Of a DNA stretch of 64,000 nt, positions 50,601-60,156 are shown one piece after another. The notes below the pieces were generated by a model. The model ran no database searches. It was given only the letters and a program-made list of their open reading frames with translations, and was not told the origin of the DNA. The DNA comes from UBA11524 sp965646445 (GTDB lineage Bacteria; Bacillota; Clostridia; Christensenellales; Aristaeellaceae): positions 16,210 through 80,209 of the forward strand of contig CBFFZW010000010.1 in the NCBI GenBank assembly GCA_965646445.1, written 5' to 3'. The number at the start of each line of letters is the position of its first letter. Positions within the stretch are counted from its first letter, which is position 1. A program made the position numbers and the translations under genes.

Positions 50601-51524
50601 ATGGCGTTGCAGAGAAGAACGCGGCTTGCGAAGCTGAAGAAGGACATCCCCCTGCACATGATGCTGCTGCCCGGTGTGGTGCTGCTGTTCATCTTCGCGT
50701 ATATCCCCATGGGCGGCCTGGTCATCGCCTTTCAGAAGTTCAAGCCGGCGCTGGGGATGTTCAGCGCCAACCAGAAGTGGGTGGGCCTGCGGAACTTCGA
50801 TTTTGTGCTCTCCCTGCCCAACACCATGAACGTGCTGCGCAACACGCTGGTGATGGCTGTGGGCAAGACCGTGCTGAAAACGCTGACCTCTATCGTCTTT
50901 GCCCTGCTGTTCAACGAGCTGCGCAACAGGGCCTACAAGCGCACGGTGCAGACCATCGTGTATTTCCCGCACTTTTTGTCCTGGATCATCCTGTCCACCA
51001 TTTTTGTTGATCTGCTGTCGCCTTCCACCGGCATTGTGAACAAGCTGATCTATGCCTTCACCGGGAAGACGGTGTTTTTCCTGGGCGATCCGGGCTGGTT
51101 CCCCGTCACGATGATTCTGCTGGAGGTATGGAAGGGCTTCGGCTTCGGCACCATCATCTACCTGTCCGCCATCACAGGCATTGACCTGAGCTTGTACGAG
51201 GCCGCCGCCATCGACGGCGCGGGCCGCTTCAAGCAGACGATGCACATCACCCTGCCCGGCATTCAGCAGACGATCATCCTCCTGGCGGTGCTGGATCTGG
51301 GCAACATCCTCAACGCCGGCTTTGACCAGGTCTATAATATGTACAATTCCATGGTGATGGAGACGGGCGACATCATCGACACCCTGGTGTACCGCCTGGG
51401 CCTGGAGGGCGGACAGTACGGCCCTTCCACCGCGGTGGGACTGTTCAAGAGCGTGGTGTCCATGGTGCTGATTTCCGCGACGTACTACATTGCCTACCGT
51501 AAATTCGACTACCAGATTTTCTAA
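50601..51524 (+). CDS. Carbohydrate ABC transporter permease, LplB type
   Basis: A 307-residue permease with six expected membrane segments, the LLPGVVLLFIFAYIPMGG start region and the EAA-type loop DLSLYEAAAIDGAGRFKQTM. The ATG at 50601 is only two bases after AAAGGAGG; a TTG at 50607 would have better spacing and may be the true start. It pairs with the downstream LplC-type permease. Confidence 0.93.
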   Translation: MALQRRTRLAKLKKDIPLHMMLLPGVVLLFIFAYIPMGGLVIAFQKFKPALGMFSANQKWVGLRNFDFVLSLPNTMNVLRNTLVMAVGKTVLKTLTSIVFALLFNELRNRAYKRTVQTIVYFPHFLSWIILSTIFVDLLSPSTGIVNKLIYAFTGKTVFFLGDPGWFPVTMILLEVWKGFGFGTIIYLSAITGIDLSLYEAAAIDGAGRFKQTMHITLPGIQQTIILLAVLDLGNILNAGFDQVYNMYNSMVMETGDIIDTLVYRLGLEGGQYGPSTAVGLFKSVVSMVLISATYYIAYRKFDYQIF

Positions 51525-51536
51525 GGAGGCGGAAGG

Positions 51537-52421
51537 ATGAACACAAAAAGAACGCGCGGCGAGAGGATCTTCGCGGTGTTCAACGGCGTCGTCACCGCGG
51601 CGGCGGCCCTTTGCTGTCTGCTGCCCTTTCTCAACGTGCTGGCCATCTCCTTTTCCTCCAACGCCCAGGTATCCAGCGGCGCGGTGACCTTCTGGCCCAA
51701 GGACTTCACCCTCACCAGCTATGAATACCTGCTGGGCAAGGCGCCCTTCTGGCAGTCCTTCCTCGTGTCGCTGGAACGGGTGGCCCTGGGCGTGGTGCTG
51801 AACATGTTCATCACCATCATCACCGCCTATCCCCTGGCGAAGCGCTCCTCCCAGTTCGGGGCCAGACGGTATTATATCTGGTATTTCTTCTTCACCATGC
51901 TCTTTGGCGGCGGCCTGATCCCTACCTATCTGCTGATCCAGAGCCTGGGGCTGATGGACAGCATCTGGGCCCTGGTGCTGCCCTCCACGGTGCCGGTGTG
52001 GAACATCATCCTGCTGCTGAATTTCTACCGCGGCATTCCCTCTGAGCTGGAGGACGCCGCCTACATCGACGGCGCGGGCCACTGGCGCACGCTTTTCCAG
52101 ATCTATGTGCCCTGCTCGCTGCCATCCCTGGCCACGCTGACGCTTTTCTGCACCGTCGGCCACTGGAACGCCTGGTTTGACGGCCTGATCTACATGGACA
52201 ATCCCGCGCATTATCCGCTGCAAAGCTACCTGAAGACCATCTTTGTGGACGTGACGGCCCTGGGCGCGTCCTCGGACAATTACGAGCTGATCCGCGAGCT
52301 GTCGGACAACACCATCAAGAGCGCGCAGATCATCATTGCCACGGTGCCGATCCTGATGGTCTATCCCTTCCTGCAGCGGTATTTCGTCAGCGGCCTGACG
52401 CTGGGCAGCGTCAAGGGCTGA
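51537..52421 (+). CDS. Carbohydrate ABC transporter permease, LplC/YtcP type
   Basis: A 294-residue permease with six expected membrane segments. The cytoplasmic loop ELEDAAYIDGAGHWRTLFQI and the terminal QRYFVSGLTLGSVKG are characteristic of this subgroup. TAAGGAGG precedes the start. The gene lies 12 bp after its partner. No ATPase gene is present in the operon. Confidence 0.93.
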   Translation: MNTKRTRGERIFAVFNGVVTAAAALCCLLPFLNVLAISFSSNAQVSSGAVTFWPKDFTLTSYEYLLGKAPFWQSFLVSLERVALGVVLNMFITIITAYPLAKRSSQFGARRYYIWYFFFTMLFGGGLIPTYLLIQSLGLMDSIWALVLPSTVPVWNIILLLNFYRGIPSELEDAAYIDGAGHWRTLFQIYVPCSLPSLATLTLFCTVGHWNAWFDGLIYMDNPAHYPLQSYLKTIFVDVTALGASSDNYELIRELSDNTIKSAQIIIATVPILMVYPFLQRYFVSGLTLGSVKG

Positions 52422-52450
52422 TTCCCAACGACGACGGAGGTGGTACAACC

Positions 52451-53887
52451 ATGAAAAGAGCGGTATGTCTGTGGCTTATGACCCTGCTGCTTCTGCCCTT
52501 TGCCTGCCGGGCGGAGGAGGCTGCCACGCCCTTCACCCCCTTTAACGACGGCTTCTACAATCCGTTCCTCACCGCTGCCGCCGATCCCTGGGTCATCCGT
52601 GACGGCGACTGGTACTACTGGTACCGCGGGATGGCCGTGGCCCGTTCCGCCACGCTGACGGGTCTTCAGGTGACGGAAAGCGGCGGTCAGCTGGAGGCAT
52701 TGCCGGAGCAGACGGAGCTGTGGGCGCCGGAAATGCACCATTATCAGGGGCATTGGTATGTGTTCTATGCCGCGGATTATGAGAACGACAATACCCGGCA
52801 TCGCATGTACGCGGCGCGCTCCGTGACGGACGATCCCATGGGCGCGTGGGAGCGGCCTGTCAAGCTGGAGCTGCCGGACGACCAGTGGGCCATTGACGGC
52901 ACCTTCTTTGAATACAGCGACGGGCGGATATTCTTCATCTGGTCAGGATGGCGGAACGAAAACGAGGGCCCCAGCCTGTGGAAGCAGTACCTGTACATTG
53001 CCCAGCTGGAAACCGGCGATCCCACGCGGGTGGTCAGCACCCAGCGGGTGATGATCTCCAAGCCCCAGTATTACTGGGAAATGACTCAGCTGCCCCAGAA
53101 CGAGGGCCCGGCGGTGCTGGTTTCCCCGGCGGGCACCTACTACTGCATGTACGCCGCCAATTACTCGGCATCCAACGACTATGTGGTGGCGGCCCTGCGC
53201 CTGACGGGGGATCCCATGGATCCCGGCGCGTGGGAGAAGCTCCCGAAGCCTGTGCTGCGCAGCAACGAGGCCGCGGGCATTTACGCCCCGGGCCACGCTT
53301 CCTTCACCAAGTCGCCTGACGGCACGGAGGACTGGATCGTTTATCACACGGCCAAGGCGGATTCCTCCGGCTGGGATCGCAACGGCCGGGCGCAAAAGAT
53401 CACCTGGGTGGACGATACGCCGGTGATTCCCGAGGGCATCATCCCCAATGACACGCTGATACCGCTGCCCTCCGGGGAGAAGGTGGATCGGGTGATGATT
53501 CAGGCGGAGGACGGCGCGGCATCGGGCGGCGCGGTGACGGTGGAGGGCCTGACCACCACCCCGGCCCTCAGCTTCCCGACCACGGACGCCGCCGTGACCA
53601 TCACCTATGACGCGGCCCAGGCGGGGCGCTACGCCGTTTACATCCGTCACAGCACCGGCGGTGAGCACGGCGGGACGATCTGGGTCACGGTGAATGGCGG
53701 CGACACGCCTGTGGCCGTCAACGCCCGCCTGACCAACGGCCCGGATCAGTTTGTTCCGGACGGCCTGGCATTGTACCTTCAGGAAGGGCGCAACACCCTG
53801 ACCCTGACCGCTCAGCCCGATGTGGCCATTGATCTGCTCATCATCGACCAGACTCCCCTGGATACGGAAAGGAGCGCGGGCCAATGA
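52451..53887 (+). CDS. Secreted GH43 family beta-xylosidase/arabinosidase with C-terminal carbohydrate-binding region
   Basis: A 478-residue protein with a signal peptide (about 1-21). The GH43 five-blade propeller carries the catalytic triad: D45 (TAAADPWVIRDG), D149 (AIDGTFF) and E218 (QNEGPAVL). From about residue 350 a beta-rich CBM6/CBM35-like region follows (IQAEDGAASGG, YAVYIRHSTGG). It would trim arabinose or xylose side chains outside the cell. Its end overlaps the next gene by four bases. Confidence 0.9.
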   Translation: MKRAVCLWLMTLLLLPFACRAEEAATPFTPFNDGFYNPFLTAAADPWVIRDGDWYYWYRGMAVARSATLTGLQVTESGGQLEALPEQTELWAPEMHHYQGHWYVFYAADYENDNTRHRMYAARSVTDDPMGAWERPVKLELPDDQWAIDGTFFEYSDGRIFFIWSGWRNENEGPSLWKQYLYIAQLETGDPTRVVSTQRVMISKPQYYWEMTQLPQNEGPAVLVSPAGTYYCMYAANYSASNDYVVAALRLTGDPMDPGAWEKLPKPVLRSNEAAGIYAPGHASFTKSPDGTEDWIVYHTAKADSSGWDRNGRAQKITWVDDTPVIPEGIIPNDTLIPLPSGEKVDRVMIQAEDGAASGGAVTVEGLTTTPALSFPTTDAAVTITYDAAQAGRYAVYIRHSTGGEHGGTIWVTVNGGDTPVAVNARLTNGPDQFVPDGLALYLQEGRNTLTLTAQPDVAIDLLIIDQTPLDTERSAGQ

Positions 53888-54573
53888 AAAGGATAATTGC
53901 GCGGCTCATGGTGATTTGCCTGGTACTCCTGCCCCTGGGCTGTCTGGCGGAGGGCGAGCCGACTGCCGTTACCCTGGGCCGATGGGAGCAGGACAACGAC
54001 CTGGCCAACGGCCCGGAGCCCATGGAATGGCTCGTGCTGGGCGAGGAGGATGGCAGGGTACTGCTGATGACGCGCTTTGCCATCGACAGCCGACAGTTTC
54101 ACCATCAATGGCAGGACACCACCTGGGCGGAAAGCCAGCTTCGCGCCTGGCTGAATGAGGACTTCATCGGCGCCGCCTTCACCCCGGAGGAGCAGGCCGC
54201 CATCCTGCCGACGGCGGTGGAGACGCCTGACAACATGTCCTACAAGACCAGCGGCGGCGAAAGCACCGTTGACCGGGTGTTCCTGCTGAGCATTGAGGAG
54301 GCAAAGCAGTACCTGCCCTCCGCCAAGGCGCGGCAGGCGCGGGGGACAGCCTGGGCCCAGGAACAGCAGCTTTACGTCAAGCAGACCGGCGCCAATGCCG
54401 GCTGCTGCTGGTGGTGGCTGCGCACCATGGGACAGACCGCCGACACGGCCGCCTATGTCAAGGACGACGGCGCGATTCTCTTCAAGGGCTATGATGTGGA
54501 CTTTTACAGCGGCGGCGTTCGTCCCGTCATGTGGGTGGATAGGGCGCTGCTGGATACTGTGTCAGGACAATAA
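53884..54573 (+). CDS. Secreted DUF6273 domain protein
   Basis: A 229-residue protein with a signal peptide (about 1-22; a cysteine follows but without a clear lipobox). The body fits DUF6273: EPMEWLVLG, TTWAESQLRAWLN, a TVDRVFLLS segment, WWWLRTMG and GGVRPVMWVD. Function of this domain is unknown; it is common in secreted proteins of gut Clostridia. Translation is coupled to GH43 (ATGA), so a role in polysaccharide handling is possible. Confidence 0.82.
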   Translation: MKRIIARLMVICLVLLPLGCLAEGEPTAVTLGRWEQDNDLANGPEPMEWLVLGEEDGRVLLMTRFAIDSRQFHHQWQDTTWAESQLRAWLNEDFIGAAFTPEEQAAILPTAVETPDNMSYKTSGGESTVDRVFLLSIEEAKQYLPSAKARQARGTAWAQEQQLYVKQTGANAGCCWWWLRTMGQTADTAAYVKDDGAILFKGYDVDFYSGGVRPVMWVDRALLDTVSGQ

Positions 54574-54619
54574 TGCTCAAGCGTTTCATGCAAAGGCGCC
54601 ACATAAGGAAGTTTTTATA

Positions 54620-54670
54620 AGAGAAAGCGGTGTAGCTCAGCAAAGCGGGGTTACACTGTTCTCTTGTTTT
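54620..54670 (+). terminator. Terminator of the GH43 operon
   Basis: An imperfect hairpin pairs AGAG with CTCT and GTGTA with TACAC (54620-54664) and is followed by TGTTTT. Confidence 0.55.
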
Positions 54671-54671
54671 C

Positions 54672-54693
54672 GGAAATTGTCAATACAATTTCC
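54672..54693. repeat. Perfect 9-bp inverted repeat
   Basis: GGAAATTGT (54672-54680) and ACAATTTCC (54685-54693) flank CAAT. It lies at the boundary between GC-rich and AT-richer DNA and may mark the edge of acquired DNA. Confidence 0.5.
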
Positions 54694-54730
54694 CTGCTTG
54701 TTACAGTATGAAATTTTTTTACTATATAGA

Positions 54731-54762
54731 AAACGGCAGACGCAAAAAACGCCCGCCGCTGC
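54731..54762 (-). terminator. Possible terminator of the adenine methyltransferase gene
   Basis: On the minus strand CGGCGGGCG (54750-54758) pairs with CGTCTGCCG (54734-54742), with two mismatches, followed by TTTTCT. Confidence 0.4.
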
Positions 54763-54775
54763 AATGCAAATAGTA

Positions 54776-57064
54776 TCATTTTAGGAATTCATATTTAAAC
54801 AGAACTGAGACAATTTCAGAATTGTAATAATCCTTGACAAGCGTTTTTAAGCCCGCAAGAGCGGTATGCAGTTCCACATTATCCCAAATTGTGTTGCCCG
54901 TCGTTTCGTCAACGTGCGATGTATCCAATTCAGCAAAAATCTGATATACGCCATATGTCAAAGTAGGGTTATAGCTTTCTGCTTTCTTTGCCCATTGCAG
55001 AACCGTTTCCCATTGCTTCAAAATATCCTTTTCGCGGCCGCCAAGAGAAAGTCCCTTTATATCGCGCAGGGCGATTGTTTCTCCGTTCGTACCGTCAAGA
55101 CAAAGTTCATTGCGATAAAACCGCCCATCGCTTCCAGTAAATGTGCGCATATGATTCTGCATTTCTGTACAGGTGAAAAGCAGACATTTCAAGAGGAATT
55201 GCGCAAGCTTTCCGCTTGCAACGTCCCGCGCAAACCTGTCTGCACCGTCCGCTGACTTCATGATCCGGGCGCGTTCCGTCCATGCTCTGTTATATGTGAT
55301 ATACCGAGACGCACAGAACATGGGCAACTTTTCAAGGTAATTATCTTTTCGCAGGAAAAAGCCGTTGCCGTTGAAAATGCCCGCAGAAAGCAAAACGGAA
55401 TGCAAATCAGGATTATCGAAATTTGCGCCGTCAACTACCATATAACCGAGTATATTGCCGTTCCGCGTGGGAATAAGCCGCTTTTTTACACTGTCTGGAG
55501 CCTCTAACCCATTATGGGCAAGTAAAATCCCGTCGTGCATATCATCGGGCATAGTTCGCTTATCATAATATAGCTTGCTATACCCTGTATGAATGCGCTT
55601 TACTGAAATAGGATTTTCATATTTCACTAAGACATTGTTTTCAATGTCGTATCCTTCAAGCCAAATATATTCCAGCTTTTTATCTTCATTTGTCCACAAT
55701 GCGGCCATGATGCAAGCGTCAATATTTGTGTGAAAATGCCGCCTATTAAACGCAAAACCTTTTATAAATGCTTTATCTATCATGTGCTGTGATTTCCAGT
55801 ATTTAACTGGTGAATAAACAACATAGCTATCCGTAGGTTGACGCAGATAATACTTGAATCCCGACCAAATAAAAGCATTTCCTAAATCATTAGAAACGGA
55901 GCCTTTGACGAACTTTTTCATTTCACCTACAACATAGCTGCTTTTCCAACCTGACGATGCTTTGCCGACTTTTCGCTTTTGATGTTCCGCCGAGGTAGTT
56001 TCCGCATAGGGCGGGTTTTCAAACAGAATCACCGTACATTCCGGGTTATCAATATACTCTCTGATAATCGGATTTTCTATGTATTCTTTGCTCAAAGCAT
56101 CCGCACCTGTTACAAGCCCTGCGTTGAATGTTTCCGCCGTCTCAATGGGCGGGATAATATGCCGCACCTTTGCACCGAGTAGTTCCTGAAGTACCTTGTA
56201 TTCGTAGTATTCTACCGTGGAAACAACACAATGTGAAAGTTCATCATCGGTCAAGCCCGCTTCAAGGTTCCCTGTCCCGGCGCATCTGTCCAGTATGATA
56301 TAGTCATTTCCGGCAGGAACACGGGCGATTGCAGCCCGTACCAATTCAAGGGATTTTTCGGCATATAACTGATGAGTATAGAACGCGCCTAAGTTCTTCT
56401 TCTGCAAGGTATCATTTAGCTTGTCCATCAAGTAATTAAACTTGACGTTTGTCTGCCCTGTGTATGGATAAATGTATTGCGCAAAATGGACAGGTTTTCT
56501 TATTTCTCCGATTGTTTTATGCTTGCCCGTATCGTCGCCGAGAAAATCCTCTTTCCGCGCCGTGGGAACCGCCTTGTAAAAAGACGTAGCCCAACCAACA
56601 ATACAGTTTTCGTCAATGTGTATCTTTGTATATTTGCATTCTTTGAGCAGGGCAACAATGCTTTCAACGTCAAGGGGCTTATCATAGTGCAGCACCATTT
56701 CAGCATTGCCGCCGATAAAGCCGCTGTTATCCTTTGATGCACCGCCGGAATACAGCTTTTCAATATCCACCAAATAGGGCGCAGAGCGGTACAGCCAAAC
56801 GCAAGCAGCGTTTACGTCGACAATCAGAATGTTAGCCGGAACGGGCTTGCCCTTGACGCGCAGCGCGGACAGATATTTAATGCACTGAAAAAGAACGGCG
56901 TTCAAATCGGTAACGTGCAACTTAAATTCAAGCAAGTTTCCGTTGATAACCCCATCGTTATTGTCTGCAAGTATTTCATCAATATCTAAAGCGGGATTAA
57001 CACGGGGCAGAAAGGCCTTGTAAAAGTCTAACTGTCCATCCCGTTCCAAAATATACTTATCCAT
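54776..57064 (-). CDS. Adenine-specific DNA methyltransferase, possibly a fused (type IIG-like) restriction enzyme
   Basis: A 762-residue protein. The methyltransferase core has GAFYTH (about 226-231), SAM motif I ILDRCAGTGN (257-266) and catalytic motif IV ENPPYAE (349-355), typical of gamma-class N6-adenine methylases. Before it, the segment ADNNDGVINGNLLEFKLHV (33-51) has a D...E-x-K pattern (D37, E47, K49) like a PD-(D/E)xK nuclease. The C terminus would be a target-recognition region. Its DNA is clearly AT-richer than its neighbours, suggesting transfer. It has its own promoter. Nuclease activity is an inference. Confidence 0.85.
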   Translation of the reverse strand: MDKYILERDGQLDFYKAFLPRVNPALDIDEILADNNDGVINGNLLEFKLHVTDLNAVLFQCIKYLSALRVKGKPVPANILIVDVNAACVWLYRSAPYLVDIEKLYSGGASKDNSGFIGGNAEMVLHYDKPLDVESIVALLKECKYTKIHIDENCIVGWATSFYKAVPTARKEDFLGDDTGKHKTIGEIRKPVHFAQYIYPYTGQTNVKFNYLMDKLNDTLQKKNLGAFYTHQLYAEKSLELVRAAIARVPAGNDYIILDRCAGTGNLEAGLTDDELSHCVVSTVEYYEYKVLQELLGAKVRHIIPPIETAETFNAGLVTGADALSKEYIENPIIREYIDNPECTVILFENPPYAETTSAEHQKRKVGKASSGWKSSYVVGEMKKFVKGSVSNDLGNAFIWSGFKYYLRQPTDSYVVYSPVKYWKSQHMIDKAFIKGFAFNRRHFHTNIDACIMAALWTNEDKKLEYIWLEGYDIENNVLVKYENPISVKRIHTGYSKLYYDKRTMPDDMHDGILLAHNGLEAPDSVKKRLIPTRNGNILGYMVVDGANFDNPDLHSVLLSAGIFNGNGFFLRKDNYLEKLPMFCASRYITYNRAWTERARIMKSADGADRFARDVASGKLAQFLLKCLLFTCTEMQNHMRTFTGSDGRFYRNELCLDGTNGETIALRDIKGLSLGGREKDILKQWETVLQWAKKAESYNPTLTYGVYQIFAELDTSHVDETTGNTIWDNVELHTALAGLKTLVKDYYNSEIVSVLFKYEFLK

Positions 57065-57103
57065 AGTCTATCCCTACCTTTCGGGTACAATAATATAAAT
57101 AAT

Positions 57104-57131
57104 AGTATAGCACAATCCTGTCGTTATTCAA
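57104..57131 (-). promoter_or_regulatory. Promoter of the adenine methyltransferase gene
   Basis: TTGAAT (57126-57131) and TATACT (57104-57109) are 16 bases apart on the minus strand, 40 bp before the start. Confidence 0.65.
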
Positions 57132-57213
57132 CAGGCAATCTGTCATTTTCTTTTGTTATCATTTAGTATCGCCTTGCAGACTTAAGCGAAAAATATGCAA
57201 TAAACAGGCAAGG

Positions 57214-57258
57214 AAAAACGGCGAAAGCCCTTATAATCCAGAGACTTTCGCCGTTCTA
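57214..57258 (-). terminator. Terminator of the GH28-GH27 operon
   Basis: AACGGCGAAAG (57217-57227) pairs perfectly with CTTTCGCCGTT (57245-57255); on the minus strand a TTTTT run follows. The 277-bp gap has no gene. Confidence 0.85.
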
Positions 57259-57341
57259 TATATTCTCTTTTATGCCACAATTAGTATTGCATTGACTTAT
57301 CAAATTGCTTCCCTATCTGGCATTACCATTTGCTATCCTTC

Positions 57342-57545
57342 CTATTCTGTGTTTTCTCGTGCGAACAGCAGGCATCCGATCCGCCGGAAGTACGCAATCT
57401 TCTCCCGCAGCACGTCCTCCTGGCAGCCGAAATATCCCGCCATGCAGCTTAGGCAAAGATGCGCGGAGGCCCCTCGGTTGATGAGCCGCTTGTGCAGGGC
57501 GACCTCATCCGCCGTCAGCGGGCGGCCGCATTGGGTGCAGGCCAT
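57342..57545 (-). CDS. Small zinc-ribbon protein coupled to GH27
   Basis: A 67-residue protein with two C-x2-C pairs, CTQCGRP at residues 3-6 and CLSCMAG about thirty residues on, forming a likely zinc ribbon. Its ATG is one base after the GH27 stop, with GGAGG inside the GH27 coding end, so it is translationally coupled. The rest is helical and charged (EDVLREKIAYFRRIGC). No family is recognised; a regulator or RNA/protein-binding adaptor is possible. Confidence 0.75.
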   Translation of the reverse strand: MACTQCGRPLTADEVALHKRLINRGASAHLCLSCMAGYFGCQEDVLREKIAYFRRIGCLLFARENTE

Positions 57546-57546
57546 G

Positions 57547-58767
57547 TCAGTCCTCCAGATGGACGCGCAGGACGCGGGCGCTGTGGGGATTCAGCCCGGT
57601 ATTGGGAATGGTGCCGTTGACGAGGGGAACCTCCCTGCCTGTCCAGAGATCGCGCACACGCATGCGGCGGGCCTGTTCCTCGGGGAGGCCCAGCATGTTG
57701 GGCGTGACGATCAGCGGCGCGTCGGAGGTCTCGTGGTCGCGGAAGTTGACCTGCATCACAGCGAAGTCGCCGTCAGCCAGCAGGCGGATGAGGATGACGC
57801 GGCTCAGGCTGTAATTGGTGTAGCAGTAGAAGGGATCGTCCGGCTGACGGTTGGGGGTGGGGTAGGGCGCGTGCTCCTGGGAGCCGAAGGCCTGCAGGGT
57901 GTTGTTGGCGATGTAGGCCTGGGTGCAGGCGTCATCCTGGTTGAGGGCGATGATGTCCCGGTTGGTCAGGATGCGCCGGGTCTCCCCGGACATATGGCGG
58001 ATGTCGCAGCCGATCATCAGCGGCGACTGGAGGAAGGCCCACAGGGCGAAGTGCAGCCTGTACTCGTCCTCCGTGCAGCCGGTGACGCCCACGGTGCCCT
58101 GGCCGTTCATGCCCACCACCAGCATGTCCATGTCGTTGAAGCAGCCGGGGGCGTTGTACTCCTGGGCCAGAATCTGTGACTGCGCGATGGACTTGATGGA
58201 CGCCCAGGCATCGGAAATATCCCCGGTGGAGCGCCAGGAATGGGCCCCGGTCTCCCGAATCCATTGCCGGGTGTATTCCGAGCCCCAGGAGCAGGCATTG
58301 AAGTGGATGTCCCGGCCGCAGTTGGCCAGGGCCGCGCCCATCCGGCGGTAGATGTTGGCGCCGGAATCATTGGCGGGGTGGAAGCAGAAATCGTATTTGA
58401 GGTAATCGACGCCCCATTCGGCGAAGGTGCGGGCGTCCTCCCATTCGTGGCCGTAGCTGCCGGGGTAGCCGCCGCAGGTGAGGTAGCCCCCGCAGGAGTA
58501 AATGCCGAACTTCAGCCCCCGTTCATGGCAGTAGTCCGCCAGAAACTTGATGCCCCGGGGGAATTTGTCCGGGTCGGGGACAAGGCGGCCGTCCGCGCCG
58601 CGCTCCTTCAGGGCCCACATGTCGTCGATGACGATGTACTCATACCCCGCATCCCGCAGGCCGGTGTCGAGCATGGCGTCGGCGGATTCAAGAATCAGCG
58701 CCTCATTGATGTCGGGGCCGAAGGTGTTCCAGGTGTTCCAGCCCATGGGCGGCTTCCGAATGCGCAT
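57547..58767 (-). CDS. Alpha-galactosidase-like protein, GH27
   Basis: A 406-residue GH27 enzyme. The start region PPMGWNTWNTFG is diagnostic, nucleophile D126 lies in YLKYDFC and acid/base D183 in RSTGDISDAW. A beta-rich C-terminal domain follows residue 300. No signal peptide is present, so it acts on imported oligosaccharides. AAGGAG precedes the start, 27 bp after the GH28 gene. The usual substrate is terminal alpha-galactose; GH27 also includes related specificities. Confidence 0.94.
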   Translation of the reverse strand: MRIRKPPMGWNTWNTFGPDINEALILESADAMLDTGLRDAGYEYIVIDDMWALKERGADGRLVPDPDKFPRGIKFLADYCHERGLKFGIYSCGGYLTCGGYPGSYGHEWEDARTFAEWGVDYLKYDFCFHPANDSGANIYRRMGAALANCGRDIHFNACSWGSEYTRQWIRETGAHSWRSTGDISDAWASIKSIAQSQILAQEYNAPGCFNDMDMLVVGMNGQGTVGVTGCTEDEYRLHFALWAFLQSPLMIGCDIRHMSGETRRILTNRDIIALNQDDACTQAYIANNTLQAFGSQEHAPYPTPNRQPDDPFYCYTNYSLSRVILIRLLADGDFAVMQVNFRDHETSDAPLIVTPNMLGLPEEQARRMRVRDLWTGREVPLVNGTIPNTGLNPHSARVLRVHLED

Positions 58768-58794
58768 AACGGTCTCCTTCCTATTATAAATGCC

Positions 58795-60057
58795 TCAGGC
58801 GAAATTCACATTGTCCATGCAGAGGTTCTGCACATGGGCGGTCTCCACGTTGACGCCGCCGGAGGCCGTGACGTTCTTCAGGCGGATGTTCCGCATGGGG
58901 GAGCGTTGGTGCCCCTCGATCTTGACGGCTACCCCGGCGTACTCGCAGGAGAAATCCTCGACCAGGATGTTTTCCACCACGGGCATGTGGGGGAGGTCCT
59001 CCTGCTGGTAGTCGTCCACATAATAGCCCATGGTGAAGCAGATGCCCTGCTGCCGCAGCCGGGCGATTTTGATGTTGTGGAACTCCACGTCCCGGACATA
59101 TCCGCCCCGCTCCGGCGCGGTCTTGATCCAGATGCCGATGAAGTTCTGCAGGAATTCGCAGCCGTCCACATAGATGTTGCGCACGCCGCTGCTCATCTCC
59201 GAGCCGATGGTGATGCCGCCGTGGCTCCTATTGGCCACGATGTTCCGCAGTACGATGTCCTCGCAGGGGCGATTTTGCTGACGGCCATCCTCGTCGCGGC
59301 CCGCCTTCAGGCAAACGGCGTCATCCCCGGTGTCCGCCCATACGCCGTCCACCAGACCGCGCCTGCAGCCCTCCAGATTGCATCCGTCGGTATTCGGCGC
59401 GTGGTCGTAGGGGTTGCGGACGCGGATGTTCCGCACGATGATGTTCTCGCACCAGGTGGGATGCACCGTCCAGAAGGGGCTGAAGGTGAAGGTGCAGCCC
59501 TCGATCAGCACATTTTGGCAGTCGATGAAGTGAAGGAGACCCGGGCGAAGGCCCTGCTCCTCGGTATCGTAGACCCGCTGCTCCACCGGACGGTGGCTTT
59601 CGCCGGCGTCATGAAGATCCTGGATGCCCTCCCGGTACATGGCGGCCATGTACCACCACACAAAGCCCTGGCCGTTGAACGTGCCCTCGCCGGTGATGGC
59701 GATGTCGTGGCACTGATGGGCGTAGAGCTGGGCGGAATAGGTGTAGCAGCGCATACCCTCGAACAGGGTGAAGACGGCGGGCAGGTAATCCTCCTTGTCG
59801 GTGCTGAAGAGCACCTCGCAGCCCCTTTCGAGGTGCAGCTCGATGCCGCTGCGGAAGTGGATGGGCCCGGTGAGCCATCGTCCGGCGGGAATCACCACGC
59901 GGCCGCCGCCCTGCCGGGCCAGCGTGTCGATGGCGTTACGGATGGCCTCGGTGTTCTTGACGGTACCGCCTTCCACCGCGCCCAGGGTGCGGATGTCAAT
60001 TTCCCTCTCCGGGATGACGGCGCCCGTGGGCATCTCAAACGGCTTGAAAACCCCCAT
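58795..60057 (-). CDS. Polygalacturonase-like protein, GH28
   Basis: A 420-residue parallel beta-helix protein. The GH28 motifs are NTDG (222-225), DTGDDAV (from 242) and SHGG (278-281), with IWIKT in the place of the RxK motif. There is no signal peptide, so it would trim galacturonides or related oligosaccharides inside the cell. It is the first gene of a small pectin/galactoside operon with GH27. A TATATT (-10-like) lies upstream but no good -35 is visible. Confidence 0.92.
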   Translation of the reverse strand: MGVFKPFEMPTGAVIPEREIDIRTLGAVEGGTVKNTEAIRNAIDTLARQGGGRVVIPAGRWLTGPIHFRSGIELHLERGCEVLFSTDKEDYLPAVFTLFEGMRCYTYSAQLYAHQCHDIAITGEGTFNGQGFVWWYMAAMYREGIQDLHDAGESHRPVEQRVYDTEEQGLRPGLLHFIDCQNVLIEGCTFTFSPFWTVHPTWCENIIVRNIRVRNPYDHAPNTDGCNLEGCRRGLVDGVWADTGDDAVCLKAGRDEDGRQQNRPCEDIVLRNIVANRSHGGITIGSEMSSGVRNIYVDGCEFLQNFIGIWIKTAPERGGYVRDVEFHNIKIARLRQQGICFTMGYYVDDYQQEDLPHMPVVENILVEDFSCEYAGVAVKIEGHQRSPMRNIRLKNVTASGGVNVETAHVQNLCMDNVNFA

Positions 60058-60156
60058 GCTTGCGTTCCTCCCCGTGCTGTTTCTACAACGAATATAGCAT
60101 AGCCCGGCGGAAAAAGCATCCGAAAATATTGATGGAGTTTTGTGGGGGAGGGGAAC

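Noticed and set aside
48173..50725. An 850-codon open frame on the minus strand
   Set aside because: Antisense to the LamG and binding-protein genes; no ribosome-binding site or motif.
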